Positions 49,801-59,781 are shown, counted from the first letter of the stretch. The stretch: 64,000 nucleotides of DNA from Clytia hemisphaerica (GCA_902728285.1 CACVBU010001294.1:2052384-2116383); one strand, 5' to 3'. The notes: generated by a model not told the origin, from the letters alone. A program made the numbers and translations.

Positions 49801-52800
49801 TTCCTACTCAGTTTTGCACTGTTTGCTAAATTTTATGCGTGTTTTATAAGTTTTTGTTACCAAAAAAGGTAAATTTTATATGAATTCGCGAAAGTTCTAT
49901 CTGTGAAATTTCGGCTAAAACCATAATTTGCGACTTTTTGACTTCGCAAAACTTTCTGCCCGCAAAACTTTCTGCCCTTAAAGTAACAGCAATGTGAAAA
50001 TGGCGAAAGATTTCAGGCAAGAATTCTGTAGTTTACGTAGACTAAGCCATATAGTTTAAGACAAGGTTCAAGTAAGAGGGACAAACCCAAGAATGGAAGC
50101 TCTTCCAGGCTCTTTTGCTCTTGCAAATCTTTAAGGACGATTAAATTAAAGCTGTCTATTGATTTGTCTAGCATGCCAGAAGTCTAATTCAGATATAGCA
50201 GAAAATAAGCAGAATAAGACCATGTTCACACGTTACTGTCCCGTCTAGCTGCGGTATGATTTTTGTTACGGATTGAGTGTGTTCATATTGGTTTTGGAAC
50301 GTTTCGGAGCAAGAAAACAGAGCAGTCCATTCCGATGAAAAAAGTGGAGCGAAACCGTTTTGATCTTTTTTGCTTTGTAACGTCTTATGACGCTTCGAAT
50401 TTTGATGTTTCGGAACAGTTTCGTTTCGGAACGGAACCGTAACGCCTGAGCATGGTCCAATGCTAATAATGAAGGGAGAAATTGTATTTTATACAGCACA
50501 GCTGATACTGTCCATTGTTAACCGGTTACTTTTTCGAAGCGGGCTACACGACTTTACAATAATGACCGGTTTTTTTCGGGCTGTACTGAAAATATTGCCC
50601 TCGGTCAACGCAACAACCTCGCAAGCTCGGTCGTTACTTGACCTCGGGCAATATTTCTCAGTACAGCCCTCACTAACCGGTCATTATTGTATTAGTAAAA
50701 ATCATTGCATTATCATAAAACATTCATATGTCTCTGTATTACACGGATTATAAACAATAACCAGTCCATCTCTATGGATTTGTTCGCATACAGCTCTTTA
50801 GTTGCTACTAATCATGAGTTAACTTTTTCGATAATTTACTGTACAAATGAGAAATCAAACACAAGTACAGTACATACCATAGCTCGTTCAAGCTTGAAAT
50901 TTTCCCATCCACTCAGCGGTCGTTCTTCGTTTTTACCTTTCACTCTCTGTCTGTTTAATTAAACGAAGTATTTCATATCATTTATAGGAAGATTATCACG
51001 TGAAGAAACGCCGAAAAAGAAAGAATTAAGTGTTTTTTGACAGCAAGGGGAGAGAAATAGTCGTAAACTTACTTGCTCGGAAATATAAGAAAGACTTGCC
51101 TGACGGATCGTTTATGTTGTAGTGTTGTTGTCATGTATCGAATATTTTCAGGGTCCACTGGTTCAACCATGAGATCGTCAGAAAGAAAAACATCCTCTAC
51201 TTCCAAAGTGTTTTGACCTGGAAAGAACAAAAAATAGTACTTTAATCCGATTAACTTTCGCGAGATTAAATTTCGCGATGTCGCGAAATTTCCAAAATCG
51301 CATTTCCGGCGGAGAAACCAGTCCAAAGTTTCCATTTGTGGCAAAAATGGCTATTTTCAGCTGTTTTCAGGCTTATTCACGAAATTAAATCCAGAAAATT
51401 TCGCGATTTTTTTCGCTCGCATCTCGCGAAATTTAATCCGATTGAAGTAAATGATTAAAAGTGGCTGTGGGTCACGGTCGGGGTTCGAGATCCTCTCCAC
51501 GAGACAAATCTGGTGAAAAAGTGACCCTTAGTGGGGTGACTTTTGAATATTTTCCACACTTATAATTAATCGACTCAGTTCAAGGTGCCTACCTGAAGCT
51601 ATCTAGTGTTTGTTGTTGCAACAAAACAAGAGAAATGAGTGCTTTAAGAGCAAATCTTCAAGAATCACTTGAACAAATGATAAACAGTTGAAAGTTACTT
51701 ATTCAAATATTTCTATATTTCTACCCAATTCTCAGTTCCTGTCATAAGGCAACCCTTGTAAAACACTCTCCTTTTGAGTTTGAAAAATCAAGGGACCGTA
51801 GAACAGTGGTACGACCCCGGGGGGTGCGGGTACTAGGGCAAAATGGGTTACAGGGATGAGCCACTGGTCAGGGTACCTTTTTTAACCTCCACGAGTCCCA
51901 GGTAGGGTCACAAAAAACACCAAAATAGAAAAATCAGTCCCTCGTAGGGTGACTTTTTTAGAAAATTTGGGGAAAAAGTAGAAAATTTGAGAACATTTTG
52001 GAATTTTAGTCCCATTCAGGGTCACTTTAATCGTAGGGTCCATTTTTCGAACCTCAGCGGAGCACCCCCGTCGGTCGGCAAGGGTTGTACCCCCCCCCCC
52101 CCGGGGACCAATCCGTACTACCACTATTGAGATTCAACTGTAAACATAAAATTATACAAACCTGAGGAAGGTCCGGGTACATTTCCATCAGTTGCGTCAT
52201 AATTTACATCTTCTAAAGGTGTTCTGACTTTGATTCTATGCAATGTTCCTAGAAAAATGGTTGAAAATTGTACAAATGTATATTGAAAAGTATGAATGAG
52301 AGAATGAATTGGTCATCAGCTAGAATTAATACGATCAACCCTCTGCCTTACCCGGTCGTCGGCTAAAAGTTAAAGCAAAATTATTAGGACGAATCTAAGA
52401 TGAAGTATTCAAAGAAATGACCTCCCTTTGAATATTGAATTGATCTAGCACTGATCTTGAAAATCACCCATTTCTATCGGTCTATTGCCTTATGGGGAAT
52501 TAAGATTTGGCGGGTTTGGCGGGTTTGGAGATTAAGTTCAAACTAAATTTAATTTTTTCCACCCCCCGTCAAATCAGAGTCCACCAAATTTGATCTTTTC
52601 CCTACCATCCGCCAAATTAAACTTTTAATTATTGTATTCATTCCCTTAAACCAGATTTTTCTTATTTAATAGTGTTTTTTTGCCCAGTTCATCCGCCAAA
52701 TTAAATTCACATCAAAATTTCTATCAGTAAGGAACTCTACAGAGCTGAAGTTACCTCATAAGGCATTCGGCTATGGCGTCGTTGGTTCAAACCCGGCCGG

Positions 52801-55800
52801 ATGATACTAAAAACTTCGAACTTAGTTCAAAAATAGTACTTGATGCCTCTCTGCTTGATAATCATCAATTGATCGATAGCGATCGTAGTGCAGTGGTAGA
52901 GCATTCGGCTACGGTGCGCAAGGTTGTGGGTTCAACCCCCAGCCAGGTCATACCGAAAATTCCCTACTTGATGTTCAGCAATTAAGAGAAGAATCAAGGG
53001 TAAGTGGAGAAATCCAGGGAGAAAGAGTGGCACCCTCTCCTACCTTCTGGAGGATAGCTATCGAAAGAGGAGCCTTCGGGTCGCATCCGACTGCGGTCGC
53101 AGACTTAGATACTAGCAATTGAGAGATGGATCAAGGGTTATGGAGAAACTAAGTCGGAAGAGTGGAAGTCTTACTAACCTGCTCTAGCAAGGGTATGTAT
53201 TTTTCTCAGCTCAGTGGAAGGTAGTGATTTCTTGAGGCCAGCCTCGAAAAGTTCTTCCTCTGTTTGTCCATCATCTTCATCTTCAATTTGTCTGTTGAGG
53301 TAATCTTCCTCTAAGTCTTCAGGTTGATATTGAGCGAAACTGTCGTATTCAATGCCTTCAAATGATGGGTTATCTATGAAAGAAATGATTACATATTGCT
53401 AAAAGATTTGGTACTTGAAAGAGCAGAACGATCCATTTAAGTTTGTATTCCATGGACTTTGAAGGCTATTCTTCAAAATATGACATAACCTTTGGATTTC
53501 ATAAAAGCTTCAAAAACACCCCTCTGTATCTTTTTCATACACCAGTGTGGAAATGATGTAAAGTCCACGCCAAATTGTTATTTGTTAAAACTGAGGTCTA
53601 CACCGAAAAAAGTTCTGTTTGCGGAACAGCGAAATTTGCAGGAGGGGGTTTTGGGGGAGCTGCAAGCCCCCCCTTCAAACGGGTCCAGGGCTTAGCTCTG
53701 GTGGGGGGGGGGGGGGTTCAGGGGGCAAAGCTCCCCGAAAGCCCTGGGATATTTGATTTTCTCACCCCTAAAAGTTGCTCAAATAAGCTTTATATTCTAT
53801 TTACACTCTAGGTCGTTATATGACGGTTAAGGTCGAGCAACCCTCCTTACGCCAATACCCCAAAGTTTTCCTTTACCAGTATGAATGACATTATGAAAAT
53901 ACATTGGAAAGAAATTTGATCATATTCTAGAACTCTTATTAAAACGATAATTTTAATTTTAAAGGTAGTTATCAAAAAAATTATCTGTTCTTATCAAGGC
54001 ATGTTTAAGTCGCGTTGAATAATAAAAAAAATAATAAACATATACAGAGGTAAGACAATTACAAATTAGAATCATTTTAAGTTGTGAGCAGGTTGGAAAA
54101 TGTTAATTTTCCTTTAACAACACTGATTTTATCTAAGACTACATATAGCAGGGTATCATAAAAGGTATCATATTCCTGATAAAAGCATTGGCTGTAGTAA
54201 TAATTCAGAGAGATAGATGCAGGGTCTACAGCTTGGTTGAAATGGAAAAATAGGCGAATAAATAAAACATGGGATGGAAAATCTTCTAAAAATGATGGGA
54301 AAGGGGAGGAGGAGGGTTTAAGGGTTTTATGGAAGGAAGGAGAACAAACCTGGTACAGATTGCTTTTTCAGAGGTGCTCTTTCTGATTCAGAAGAATCTG
54401 AAATACTTGTATATCGTCTACTTGACATTTTCTGTCAAAACATTGTCAAACAATCAGCTTGAACATTCTTTACTGTTTGAATTCAACTAAACGTTATGAT
54501 ATTCAGTACATGTCAAACATGAATTTCGTGTGAAGTAAAACCATCCTTTTTAAATGAAAGCTTTTTCGATTAAGATATCATAACAACATGGTGTCTTAGC
54601 TTTTTTTATGTACACATGACTCCTTTTTTGTAAATTTCAGATTATATGTTCACATAAACTAATCTTGCTGAGCACCATGGGCTATTATGAAAATAAGTGA
54701 ATTTATATCAAAGTTTGGAAAAGTATCACAAGGCAGCTGAAAAATATCTTTTTATATCGATATTGAAAAAATGAAGACTTGAAAAATGAATTTTCAACTT
54801 CGAACATTTAATTCTATCATATCTTGATAAAAGAAACTAAAAAGAGAAAAACTGTAACAAAAATAAAACTCCCTCTATTTCAACATCTCAAAATGATCAA
54901 GTCTAAAACAAGAATCCATTTAAAACAACTTTGAAATGTCAATTTACTAAATAGTGATCAGACATATTTTTGCATTGTAAATCACTCACCACTGACAATC
55001 AAAAAACCTCATCTAAACACTTTTATCGTGGCAATATATCAATTTCCTAAATGACATATGTAATTACTCAGGAAGTATTCTGAAACAGATTTATTTACTC
55101 ATTAACTTTGATAATTAAGTAAACTTGTGTGTAAAGAAATATCATATAAACAGCACTATTGCGACTTGTTATTTAATGCCGGATAAGTTAAGAAAATTTT
55201 GTAGTCTATCAGCATGAAATATTAAGAAAAAGGAAAATGAAAAGTTAAAAATCTATGACTTATAATAAAATGATAATTTGCCAATCTTACTGGTTGAAAT
55301 GACATACATAATTTGCTGATAGTTAGAATTGCTAGCACAACTTGAACAATCAAGAGCCTTTTAATTTTAATCATAAACTTTACCTCGGCTTAAATCCATA
55401 TCATAACTTGCATGGTCTGTTTTGCCAGGCCTTGACATTTCAACCTGTTACAAAAACCTCTGATAAACTTAATACATAAAAGATTTTTCAGACAAGTTGA
55501 TGCTTTCTGAATTTTCAGATCAAATATAAACTTTCCTTAAAGATTTTTAAATTTGTTGATCACACAATGTGAAAATCTGAATGAATGGTAAGGCCATGTT
55601 GTAAATCAAATTTCTATTGAGAAAATCAGTTTCTTAGATTTTAGCATTCCATTATTTTTCTTTTTAAAACTTGAATGTTCATTTAGAACTGAATACTTGT
55701 TACTGCACAACATGAGAAGCTCATTCAATATTCAGAAAAAATCTTCACAAAGGATAAACTGGATATAAATTATGTCTCAATTAGAATCTGCAGTGGAGAA

Positions 55801-58800
55801 AAAAAAGCTATAAATTTTGATAGAATTCAAATTAGATACTGTATGCTTTTTTCGTTTAAGTTTAAAAGATAATGATTAGTGGACCCAAATATTATCAAAT
55901 TGAAAAAAGTCAAAAACATTTGGAAAGTAAGGATAAGGAATTATTTCTTTCCACAGTGATGATGTCCTAAGATCAAAGAAACACAATAAGCATGGTTGTT
56001 GGCGTGGTTTTTAGTTCTTCATTTTTATCTTTGTCAATTTTTTTTCTATTTTACAACAAAATGGAAAGGCCGCAATGAGGGTTTAATCACCAGCTTGTTA
56101 TTTTTTAAAAAATGTCAGAAACCTAAAAAGCCAAGTCCCTCATAAAAAAACTTGATGTGAATCCATACTGAACTGATCTTAAAAACTAAGGTATATAGTT
56201 TAAATATCTTGTAAATATATTAAAATGCAGGTTTGACTTTTTCACTCTGTTGGCCATTGAAATCTTTTTGCAAAATTTCCACCCACAATCCAAATATTTT
56301 AAGTTGACAAAGATCAATATCAAAATTGATGCTGTCTGACCAGTGGACCAGAAACGAAAATATTTTTTAGGTATGCTAGAAGAGAATTTTTTTTTCAACC
56401 TTCAATTCTTATGTTAAAAAAGGTACCAAGATTTACCTTTGGATGCAGCCAGCCATAGTTAAAACTTTAAAAGTGATACAACTTGCTACCATAAATTAGA
56501 CTAATGTTGACACCCCTTCTAATCCAGTAGCCCTTCCTTAGGGATGAGAAAGATTGAAAACAAAAAGGTGGGTGGAATCTCTGGCTGTTGCAACTAAGGA
56601 ATCTTCCTATCTTCTTTTATTCATAATATTGTATGAATGAATTGCGCTAAATCTGTATTGTGGTTGTTTACAAAACCACGGTATGTCCCGCAAATATTTA
56701 AACATGTGCACCATACTAAAGACTTTCTTTTTTTTTTAATTATGTTAATTATCACCATTGGCATTGCCTACAAGTCTTTCTTCACTTTGCCCACATCAAG
56801 TTTTTAAGAGGTCAACACATTCCAATGAATTTAGTTTTGCAAATAGTCCTTTAGAAGATGTCATTACGATTTTTATTTGATGTTTACTCCACCTACTTCA
56901 TTTCCATTTTCACCCATGTCCTCAAACCGTGCACAAAATGGTATCGTAAGTTGGTCTAATGTCAACATCTGTCTTCTATTTTCGACACCCTTCTTTGGAG
57001 AATAGAAAAGTCAGAGTTGCTAATTGAAACTAATCAGCTAATTGTCTTTGCTTAACGTTCAAAGAAGGAACCAGGGTGTCAAAATTAGAAAGCGGATGTT
57101 GACATTAAACCAACTTACAGTATAGCTGCGGAAAATCATTTTCAATGGAAGTTGTTTATGTTTTTACAATGTGTAGTAACATGTGTAGAAACATGTGACT
57201 GGTTGATATCTGGTCTGTATTTTCACTTACTGTTAAATCTCTTTGACAACAAATTTGTTTTCATAACTCCACCAAGTCTATCAATAATACCTTTTCGTTC
57301 CTTTCAGAGTGCACAGACACTCGCGTGTGTTCCACTACGGATTTTTTTCATATCTTTGATTTAAAAGCCTACTCAGTGCGAAAGAGAAATCATGTATTTT
57401 TAAATATGCCGTTCTTTAACTCAAATCAAAATGACTTTGGAGGTTCGGTGAAATGGTGGCCGAGTTACTGTCCCATGTTTTATCAGATAGTCCCTAGAGC
57501 AGTCAACGGTTATTGACAGAAAATCCTTTGTTTGATTGTCAATGATGACAGTGCCATTATTAATTTTGTTAGATATGACAAATTGATGTTTGTGAGTGCA
57601 CTATAGTTTTAATTCCCATTGAAGAATCATATTCTGGTTTTCGTAGATGGTGTTTCAGCTTTAGTAGAGCTCGCCTGCCTGTAGATGACTGATGTTGTTT
57701 TTTCTGAAAGCTTGATTTCCTTGCGTGACTAACTGTCAACTAAGCTTTAGTACACTGAACAGAATAAAAGAAAATATAAAACATATAAAAAGAAACTGAC
57801 CTTCAGCAGAGCCTCTCTTCCTACCAAAAAAGCTCATCCTCAATCTTCTTACACATCTACAAATTTCAAATCTATTTGAAAATGTGTTACTCAGCCATAG
57901 TAAAAGTTAAGTTAACTTTATCTGCTGATTTTAATAATAAAAAGCTGATAAACTCCTACGATAGTACATGAACCTCATAATAAAATCAACTTTTTTACCA
58001 CACTCCTTTCTTTTCATAGAATTACAGAGATATTAAAATAAACATAAATCTAAAGAAAAGGTCAGATAAAAATTATAAAGGAATTGGTAATCCACAAAAG
58101 ATAAAAAGAATTAAAACTCATAATAAAATGGTTAGTCAATATTGATAAAAACAAAAAATCAATCTCAGCTAAACAGTGTACCCTATCTTCCCAAGATGTT
58201 TGACAAATTTGGAGTGTTTTTGTTTTAGCGCGTAATATTGATATGACCTCGTTTTGAAACGAATTTTCTTAGAATTTTAACTGTGTTGTGTAGCAATCTC
58301 TTCTGTATGGCGCGAAAGATTTCAAGTCTAAACCGATCAGATTGATTTGATTGTGGTTAAGTTAAAGGAACTTTTAGATTGTTTTCGGTACATGTTTTTT
58401 ATAAGCATAACTCTTATAAGTATATGAAGGCTCAGTTTTGCAGAATTCCTACGCATAACATAAGCATATAAATGTCAGCCTGGAATCCCGGGGGGGGGGC
58501 ACTCGATCTGAAAACGACCATACGTTCGGCCCAAAATTTGGCTTCTAAAATCGGACCCTTACAGTGCAGTGAATTTCCATGAAAAATCATACCCTAACAG
58601 TGCACTTTTTCAAAATTTCTCGCCCGTAAGGGCGAAAATTTTTGCAATTTTCCAAGAAAATGTGGAAATTTTCCTCCAAAATTGACCAATTTAGTGCCAA
58701 TTTTACAAAAAAATTGGCCTTTTATCACAATTTCCTACCCTTACAGTGCAGTTCAGTGCAGTTTTGTAATTTCCTACCCTTACAGTGCACTAGCTGAACT

Positions 58801-59717
58801 ATGAAAAACCTACCCTTAAGGGCCGAACGTCTGGCAGGTCATTTACCTTGACGAGTGCCCCCCCCCCCGGGCCTGGAATATTTTTCAAGTTGTCAAAAAA
58901 AGACATTCCACGGCTAGCTACATTCCAATGCTCCCAAAATCTGAACAAATTTTTACAAAATTTCTGAAATTTAACTAAAAACTTGCCTCGGGTGAATCAT
59001 AAGCATAAGCTATGCCTGGATGCTTTAAGAACTTAAGCCTACACGAGCCTGACCAAGAGGGGCATACACTTGCTTATAAAAAAACATGTAGCGTAGGTAA
59101 GTGACTGACTTTTCCAGAAAATTTCAGTCATTTTTTCCGGTATAATCCGCCGCATGAGAGAAGAAAAATGTTTTTTGTCTAAATGAAAACCCTGTGTTTA
59201 CTTGATTGGAAAGTGCTTTACTTTCATTGCCGTAGGTAGAGTAGGGTCTGTTGTCATTGTCTTTTCTGGTTTGAGATTTTCCAAACCAACCGCTGCGATG
59301 GAGTGCTGTTGGAGTTTGGCGAGAAATCGGAGGCGATACAAGAGAAAATGGCCGTCAGAATTGTCAGTGAATTAAAATTGATGAGTAAGCAAACGATATC
59401 ACTCTTATTTAAAAACAAAACCTTTTAGAATAACACTTTTCATTTTGACCATCGTGATATGAAATTAGAAAAGTGATCACTTTTTTACAGAGAGGTTGGG
59501 AATTAAACTTAGTGTTAGTGTCCATTTATCTTCCTTTTTCCTCGTTCCATATACCCGGGAAATAAGAGATTGTCTCTGATATTGTATAAAAAGTTTACAA
59601 TAGATATTTAGATGATAAAGACCTACCTAATTCACCAGATGTTTCCAGGTCTTCTCTTTCACCAAATCGGTTGGTTTGACAATCAGAAGATGACGGCGGT
59701 GAATATTTACTGCTCAT
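37876..59717 (-). CDS. TMC: Transmembrane channel-like (TMC) protein, complete
   Basis: Exons: 59717-59627, 59305-59222, 53373-53179, 52248-52162, 51217-51073, 50950-50878, 49676-49595, 48855-48677, 47895-47759, 47282-47132, 46886-46734, 46084-45924, 45266-45194, 44731-44613, 44386-44294, 43123-43048, 42513-42374, 39919-39887, 39480-39358, 38397-38319, 37944-37876. They total 2,343 nt, 780 codons plus stop, with every phase matching. The acidic cytoplasmic N-terminus is followed by FGTGVLSYFTFLRWLLYIN (first membrane helix), YAYLLVGGGYF, SFAQDMLETLGSKRG, the family signature CWENFIGQAFYKLAVIDF, DISKNVLNLIYCQG, LGTFYCPLLPFINVLKLF and RNCRPSTRPFKAS. About nine or ten hydrophobic helices are spread over exons 48855-39358. 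TMC proteins are ion-channel-type membrane proteins, including mechanotransduction channels; the subfamily is not resolved. The C-terminus is short and basic (FLIEKLRLIMRAEHVD). Confidence 0.95.
38629..38848. mobile_element. MITE in TMC intron (AAGTCGGGTAACTTGCAT ends)
   Basis: The left arm (GAAGTCGGGTAACTTGCATC, AATGCATAGCCCTCAAA) is mirrored by the right arm (TTTGAGGGCTATGCAT, ATGCAAGTTTCCCGACGAAG). About 220 bp, non-coding. Confidence 0.8.
39971..40170. mobile_element. MITE with AAAGCCCGAAGGG ends
   Basis: TTTAAAGCCCGAAGGGCTTA at the left and CCCTTCGGGCTTTATA at the right form the TIR. It is related by its GCCCGAAGGGCT core to the element at 60384-61069. It lies in the TMC intron between exons 42374 and 39919. 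Confidence 0.7.
40304..41188 (+). CDS. LINE ORF1 protein, 3' end displaced by an insertion
   Basis: The longest open frame in the window. The ATG at 40304 (MAEKIQENNQKSP) is preferred over the upstream TTG. The N-terminal zinc finger is PHD/C2H2-like: CRKCHRLVHYLC, then FQCQNC. A coiled coil follows (about residues 105-175, with repeated KKIENIIEKKEEE-type heptads), then an RRM-like core (ARNLIFHGIDESTDE, RPIKVIFTNEED). This order is that of LINE ORF1 nucleic-acid chaperones, which coat the element RNA. The last 25 or so residues (DLPGYAFNTFIIDIYVT) come from an inserted repeat that also exists at 10.9-11.2 kb, so the protein is chimeric and the native C-terminus is separated. Confidence 0.75.
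   Translation: MAEKIQENNQKSPSINDFCSPSKCIINEENAPKDTLQCRKCHRLVHYLCTELPLYQIQICLSYKSRSFQCQNCTKIAPHVMERYNSNETSKIEGFKNEIKACENIMKRQDEEINHLKAQDVDVMVNEMKETIDTRITTLEKKIENIIEKKEEERPPMSYAKITSKQIEKNIGDAIRKEKQEEQLIRSTARNLIFHGIDESTDESEEETKIKDEEFIHEKIIGKRLHLRNIKITETQRIGKFTKEREDKARYRPIKVIFTNEEDKNTVLQAITSDTFMDLPGYAFNTFIIDIYVT
41110..41610 (+). repeat. Repeat inserted in ORF1; copy at 10880-11190
   Basis: It begins near GTGATACTTTTATGGACC and ends GACCTCCAGGTAGGTCCA; the TGGACCTACCTGG block is repeated inverted at the far end, as in a DNA transposon TIR. It carries a (GACG)n run at about 41552-41572. The half from 41110 to 41415 is shared with 10.9-11.2 kb in opposite orientation. Confidence 0.7.
42158..42306. 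mobile_element. Palindromic MITE in TMC intron
   Basis: The left arm GCGAGGCTAAGC ... ATAGGCCTGTACATAA pairs with the right arm TTATGTACAGGCCTACGG ... GCTTAACCTCGC. It ends about 70 nt from the donor of the exon that stops at 42374. Confidence 0.75.
43400..43800. other. C-rich intronic stretch
   Basis: Repeated TATCCCCC/ATCCCCC words at 43395-43495 and again at 43700-43790 (GGAATCCCCCTAGGAAATTG, CCCGGGGGC). It may be a decayed member of the G-run element class, but ends could not be paired. It lies within a TMC intron; no exon was seen. Confidence 0.35.
44033..44280 (-). mobile_element. Truncated SINE copy (family of 60531-60922)
   Basis: The reverse complement matches the body of the SINE at about 60660-60920: GGGGAATTGGGTACCAT, then GTGTATACCATGACACTCG-type blocks and the TATCTATC end. 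The tRNA-like head is missing. It ends 13 nt inside the intron from the TMC donor at 44293. Confidence 0.78.
44427..44510. mobile_element. Fragment of TAAGTTGGTCTAATGT MITE
   Basis: GTAAGTTGGTCTAATGTCGA then CATCCCATATCTATTTCCGA matches the left half of the complete element at 56947-57117. It lies in the short intron between TMC exons ending 44613 and starting 44386. Confidence 0.6.
45479..45652. mobile_element. MITE, TACATGTTTTTTTATAAGCA ends
   Basis: The left TACATGTTTTTTTATAAGCA and right TGCTTATAAAAAAAACATGTA are complementary over about 20 nt. The same family, interrupted, lies at 58388-59091, and TTTTTATAAGCATCTA words also occur at 8450 and 8590. Confidence 0.78.
46121..46370. mobile_element. 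MITE with AAGGCCGGTCTCCA ends
   Basis: The left TAAAGGCCGGTCTCCACTTG, with GCGCGCG nearby, is mirrored by the right CGCGCGCAAATGG, AGACCGGCCTTAA. A divergent relative is at 21205-21480. Intronic in TMC. Confidence 0.82.
47524..47613. mobile_element. Fragment of TTGACACTCTCT-family MITE
   Basis: ACTGTTGACTCTCTCTAATT and GAATTAGAGAAAAATTC belong to the family seen complete at 27353-27801. A second fragment is at 48274-48376 (AATTGACACTCTTTAG ... GAATTAGAGATAGTC). Confidence 0.5.
49701..49993. repeat. TTCGCG-rich repeat in TMC intron
   Basis: Many TTTCGCG/CGCGAAA words and loosely complementary ends (AGTTACAGAAAATTTCGCG / ACTTTCTGCCCTTAAAGTAAC). It is probably related to 51239-51448. The boundaries are approximate. 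Confidence 0.45.
50218..50457. mobile_element. MITE with GACCATGTTCACACGTTAC ends
   Basis: The left GACCATGTTCACACGTTAC pairs with the right GTAACGCCTGAGCATGGTC. The interior carries repeated TTCGGAAC words. The ORF crossing 50266-50499 is not a gene. Confidence 0.75.
50515..50689. mobile_element. MITE with AATGACCGGTTA ends (short, inverted copy)
   Basis: This is the reverse complement of the 16044-16485 element with the middle deleted. It runs from TTGTTAACCGGTTACTTTTT to CTAACCGGTCATTATTG and retains the GGCTGTACTGAAAATATTGC palindrome. Confidence 0.78.
51239..51448. mobile_element. MITE with CTTTAATCCGATTAA ends and TCGCGA motifs
   Basis: The left ACTTTAATCCGATTAACTTT and right AAATTTAATCCGATTGAAGT are complementary. 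Inside are repeated ATTTCGCGA blocks. It starts 22 nt from the TMC exon acceptor at 51217. Confidence 0.78.
51815..52106. mobile_element. G/C-run-ended element with AGGGTCAC repeats
   Basis: The left CCCCGGGGGGTGCGGGTACT and right run of about 14 C followed by GGGG are partly complementary. The interior has repeated TAGGGTCAC/TAGGGTGAC units on one strand. The left end is like 18351 and 23816. About 290 bp in a TMC intron. No clear target duplication. Confidence 0.6.
52755..53160 (+). mobile_element. tRNA-derived SINE pair
   Basis: Two heads are present: a partial one at 52757 (GCATTCGGCTATGG, GGTTCAAACCC) and a fuller one at 52872 (TAGTGCAGTGGTAGAGCATT = A box; GGTTCAACCCC = B box). Each is followed by a related body with CTTGATG and ATCAATTGA/GCAATTAAGAG. 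This is SINE rather than a tRNA gene because the acceptor and anticodon arms do not fold cleanly and the body continues for more than 200 bp. Confidence 0.68.
53635..53765. repeat. G-rich imperfect palindrome
   Basis: GGGGGAGCTGCAAGCCCCCC is roughly mirrored by GGGGGCAAAGCTCCCC, with a run of about 14 G between them (53702-53716). The type is uncertain; it could form unusual structure. Confidence 0.45.
54350..54428 (-). other. TMC alternative first exon 1d
   Basis: ATG at 54428 encodes MSSRRYTSISDSSESERAPL and KKQSVP, with donor CCAG|GTTTGT in phase 1. It is Ser-rich like exon 1a, and is the nearest start to the common exon at 53373. Confidence 0.62.
55384..55438 (-). other. TMC alternative first exon 1c
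   Basis: ATG at 55438 encodes MSRPGKTDHASYDMDLSR, with donor CGAG|GTAAAG in phase 1. An upstream stop in phase 1 excludes use as an internal exon. Confidence 0.58.
56947..57117. mobile_element. MITE with TAAGTTGGTCTAATGTCAAC ends
   Basis: The left TAAGTTGGTCTAATGTCAAC and right GTTGACATTAAACCAACTTA are complementary over about 22 nt. 171 bp. A half copy lies at 44427-44510 and a remnant near 56500. Confidence 0.82.
57512..57642 (+). repeat. Dispersed repeat, direct copy of 20686-20822
   Basis: It shares GACAGAAAATC, GATTGTCAATGATGACAGTG and CCCATTGAAGAATCATATTC in the same order. It lies in the intron between TMC first exons 1b and 1c. Confidence 0.75.
57801..57837 (-). other. TMC alternative first exon 1b
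   Basis: ATG at 57837 encodes MSFFGRKRGSAE, with donor G|GTCAGT in phase 1. Read as an internal exon in phase 1 it would meet a stop, so it works only as a first exon. Confidence 0.55.
58388..59091. mobile_element. MITE of the TACATGTTTTTTATAAGCA family, interrupted
   Basis: The left GTACATGTTTTTTATAAGCA and right TGCTTATAAAAAAACATGTA match the intact 174-bp element at 45479-45652. Removing 58487-58871 plus one target duplication leaves about 310 bp. Confidence 0.75.
58487..58871. mobile_element. G-run-ended element with 8-bp target duplication
   Basis: It starts CCCGGGGGGGGGGCACTCG and ends with its complement CGAGTG, a C run and GGG. CCTGGAAT directly flanks it on both sides (58479-58486 and 58872-58879). 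The interior has repeated CCCTTACAGTGCA units. An 8-bp duplication is typical of hAT elements. 385 bp, non-autonomous. Confidence 0.88.
59222..59305 (-). other. TMC 84-nt cassette exon
   Basis: The acceptor CTCCAACAG precedes it and the donor GAAA|GTAAAG follows. Its length is a multiple of three and both ends are phase 1, so it can be skipped without a frameshift. It encodes LHRSGWFGKSQTRKDNDN and PYSTYGNE. The WFGKS start resembles the FFGRK of first exon 1b. Confidence 0.6.
59627..59717 (-). other. TMC alternative first exon 1a
   Basis: ATG at 59717 encodes MSSKYSPPSSSDCQTNRF and on to SGEL, then donor G|GTAGGT in phase 1. It is Ser/Pro-rich and polar, as expected for a cytoplasmic N-terminus. 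It can join the cassette exon 59305-59222 or exon 53373 directly, in frame. Confidence 0.65.
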
Positions 59718-59781
59718 TTGTCTTTGCTGGTCAAGCAAGAAACGCAAAAGGGGTTAAAAACGAAAGTAAGTCGAATGAACG

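Noticed and set aside
50460-50753. 97-codon ORF, similar to the ORF at 15899-16171
   Set aside because: The similarity between the two arises because both cross the same palindromic MITE.
52872-52945. tRNA gene
   Set aside because: Same reason: it is a SINE head followed by a repeated body, with a degenerate neighbour at 52757.
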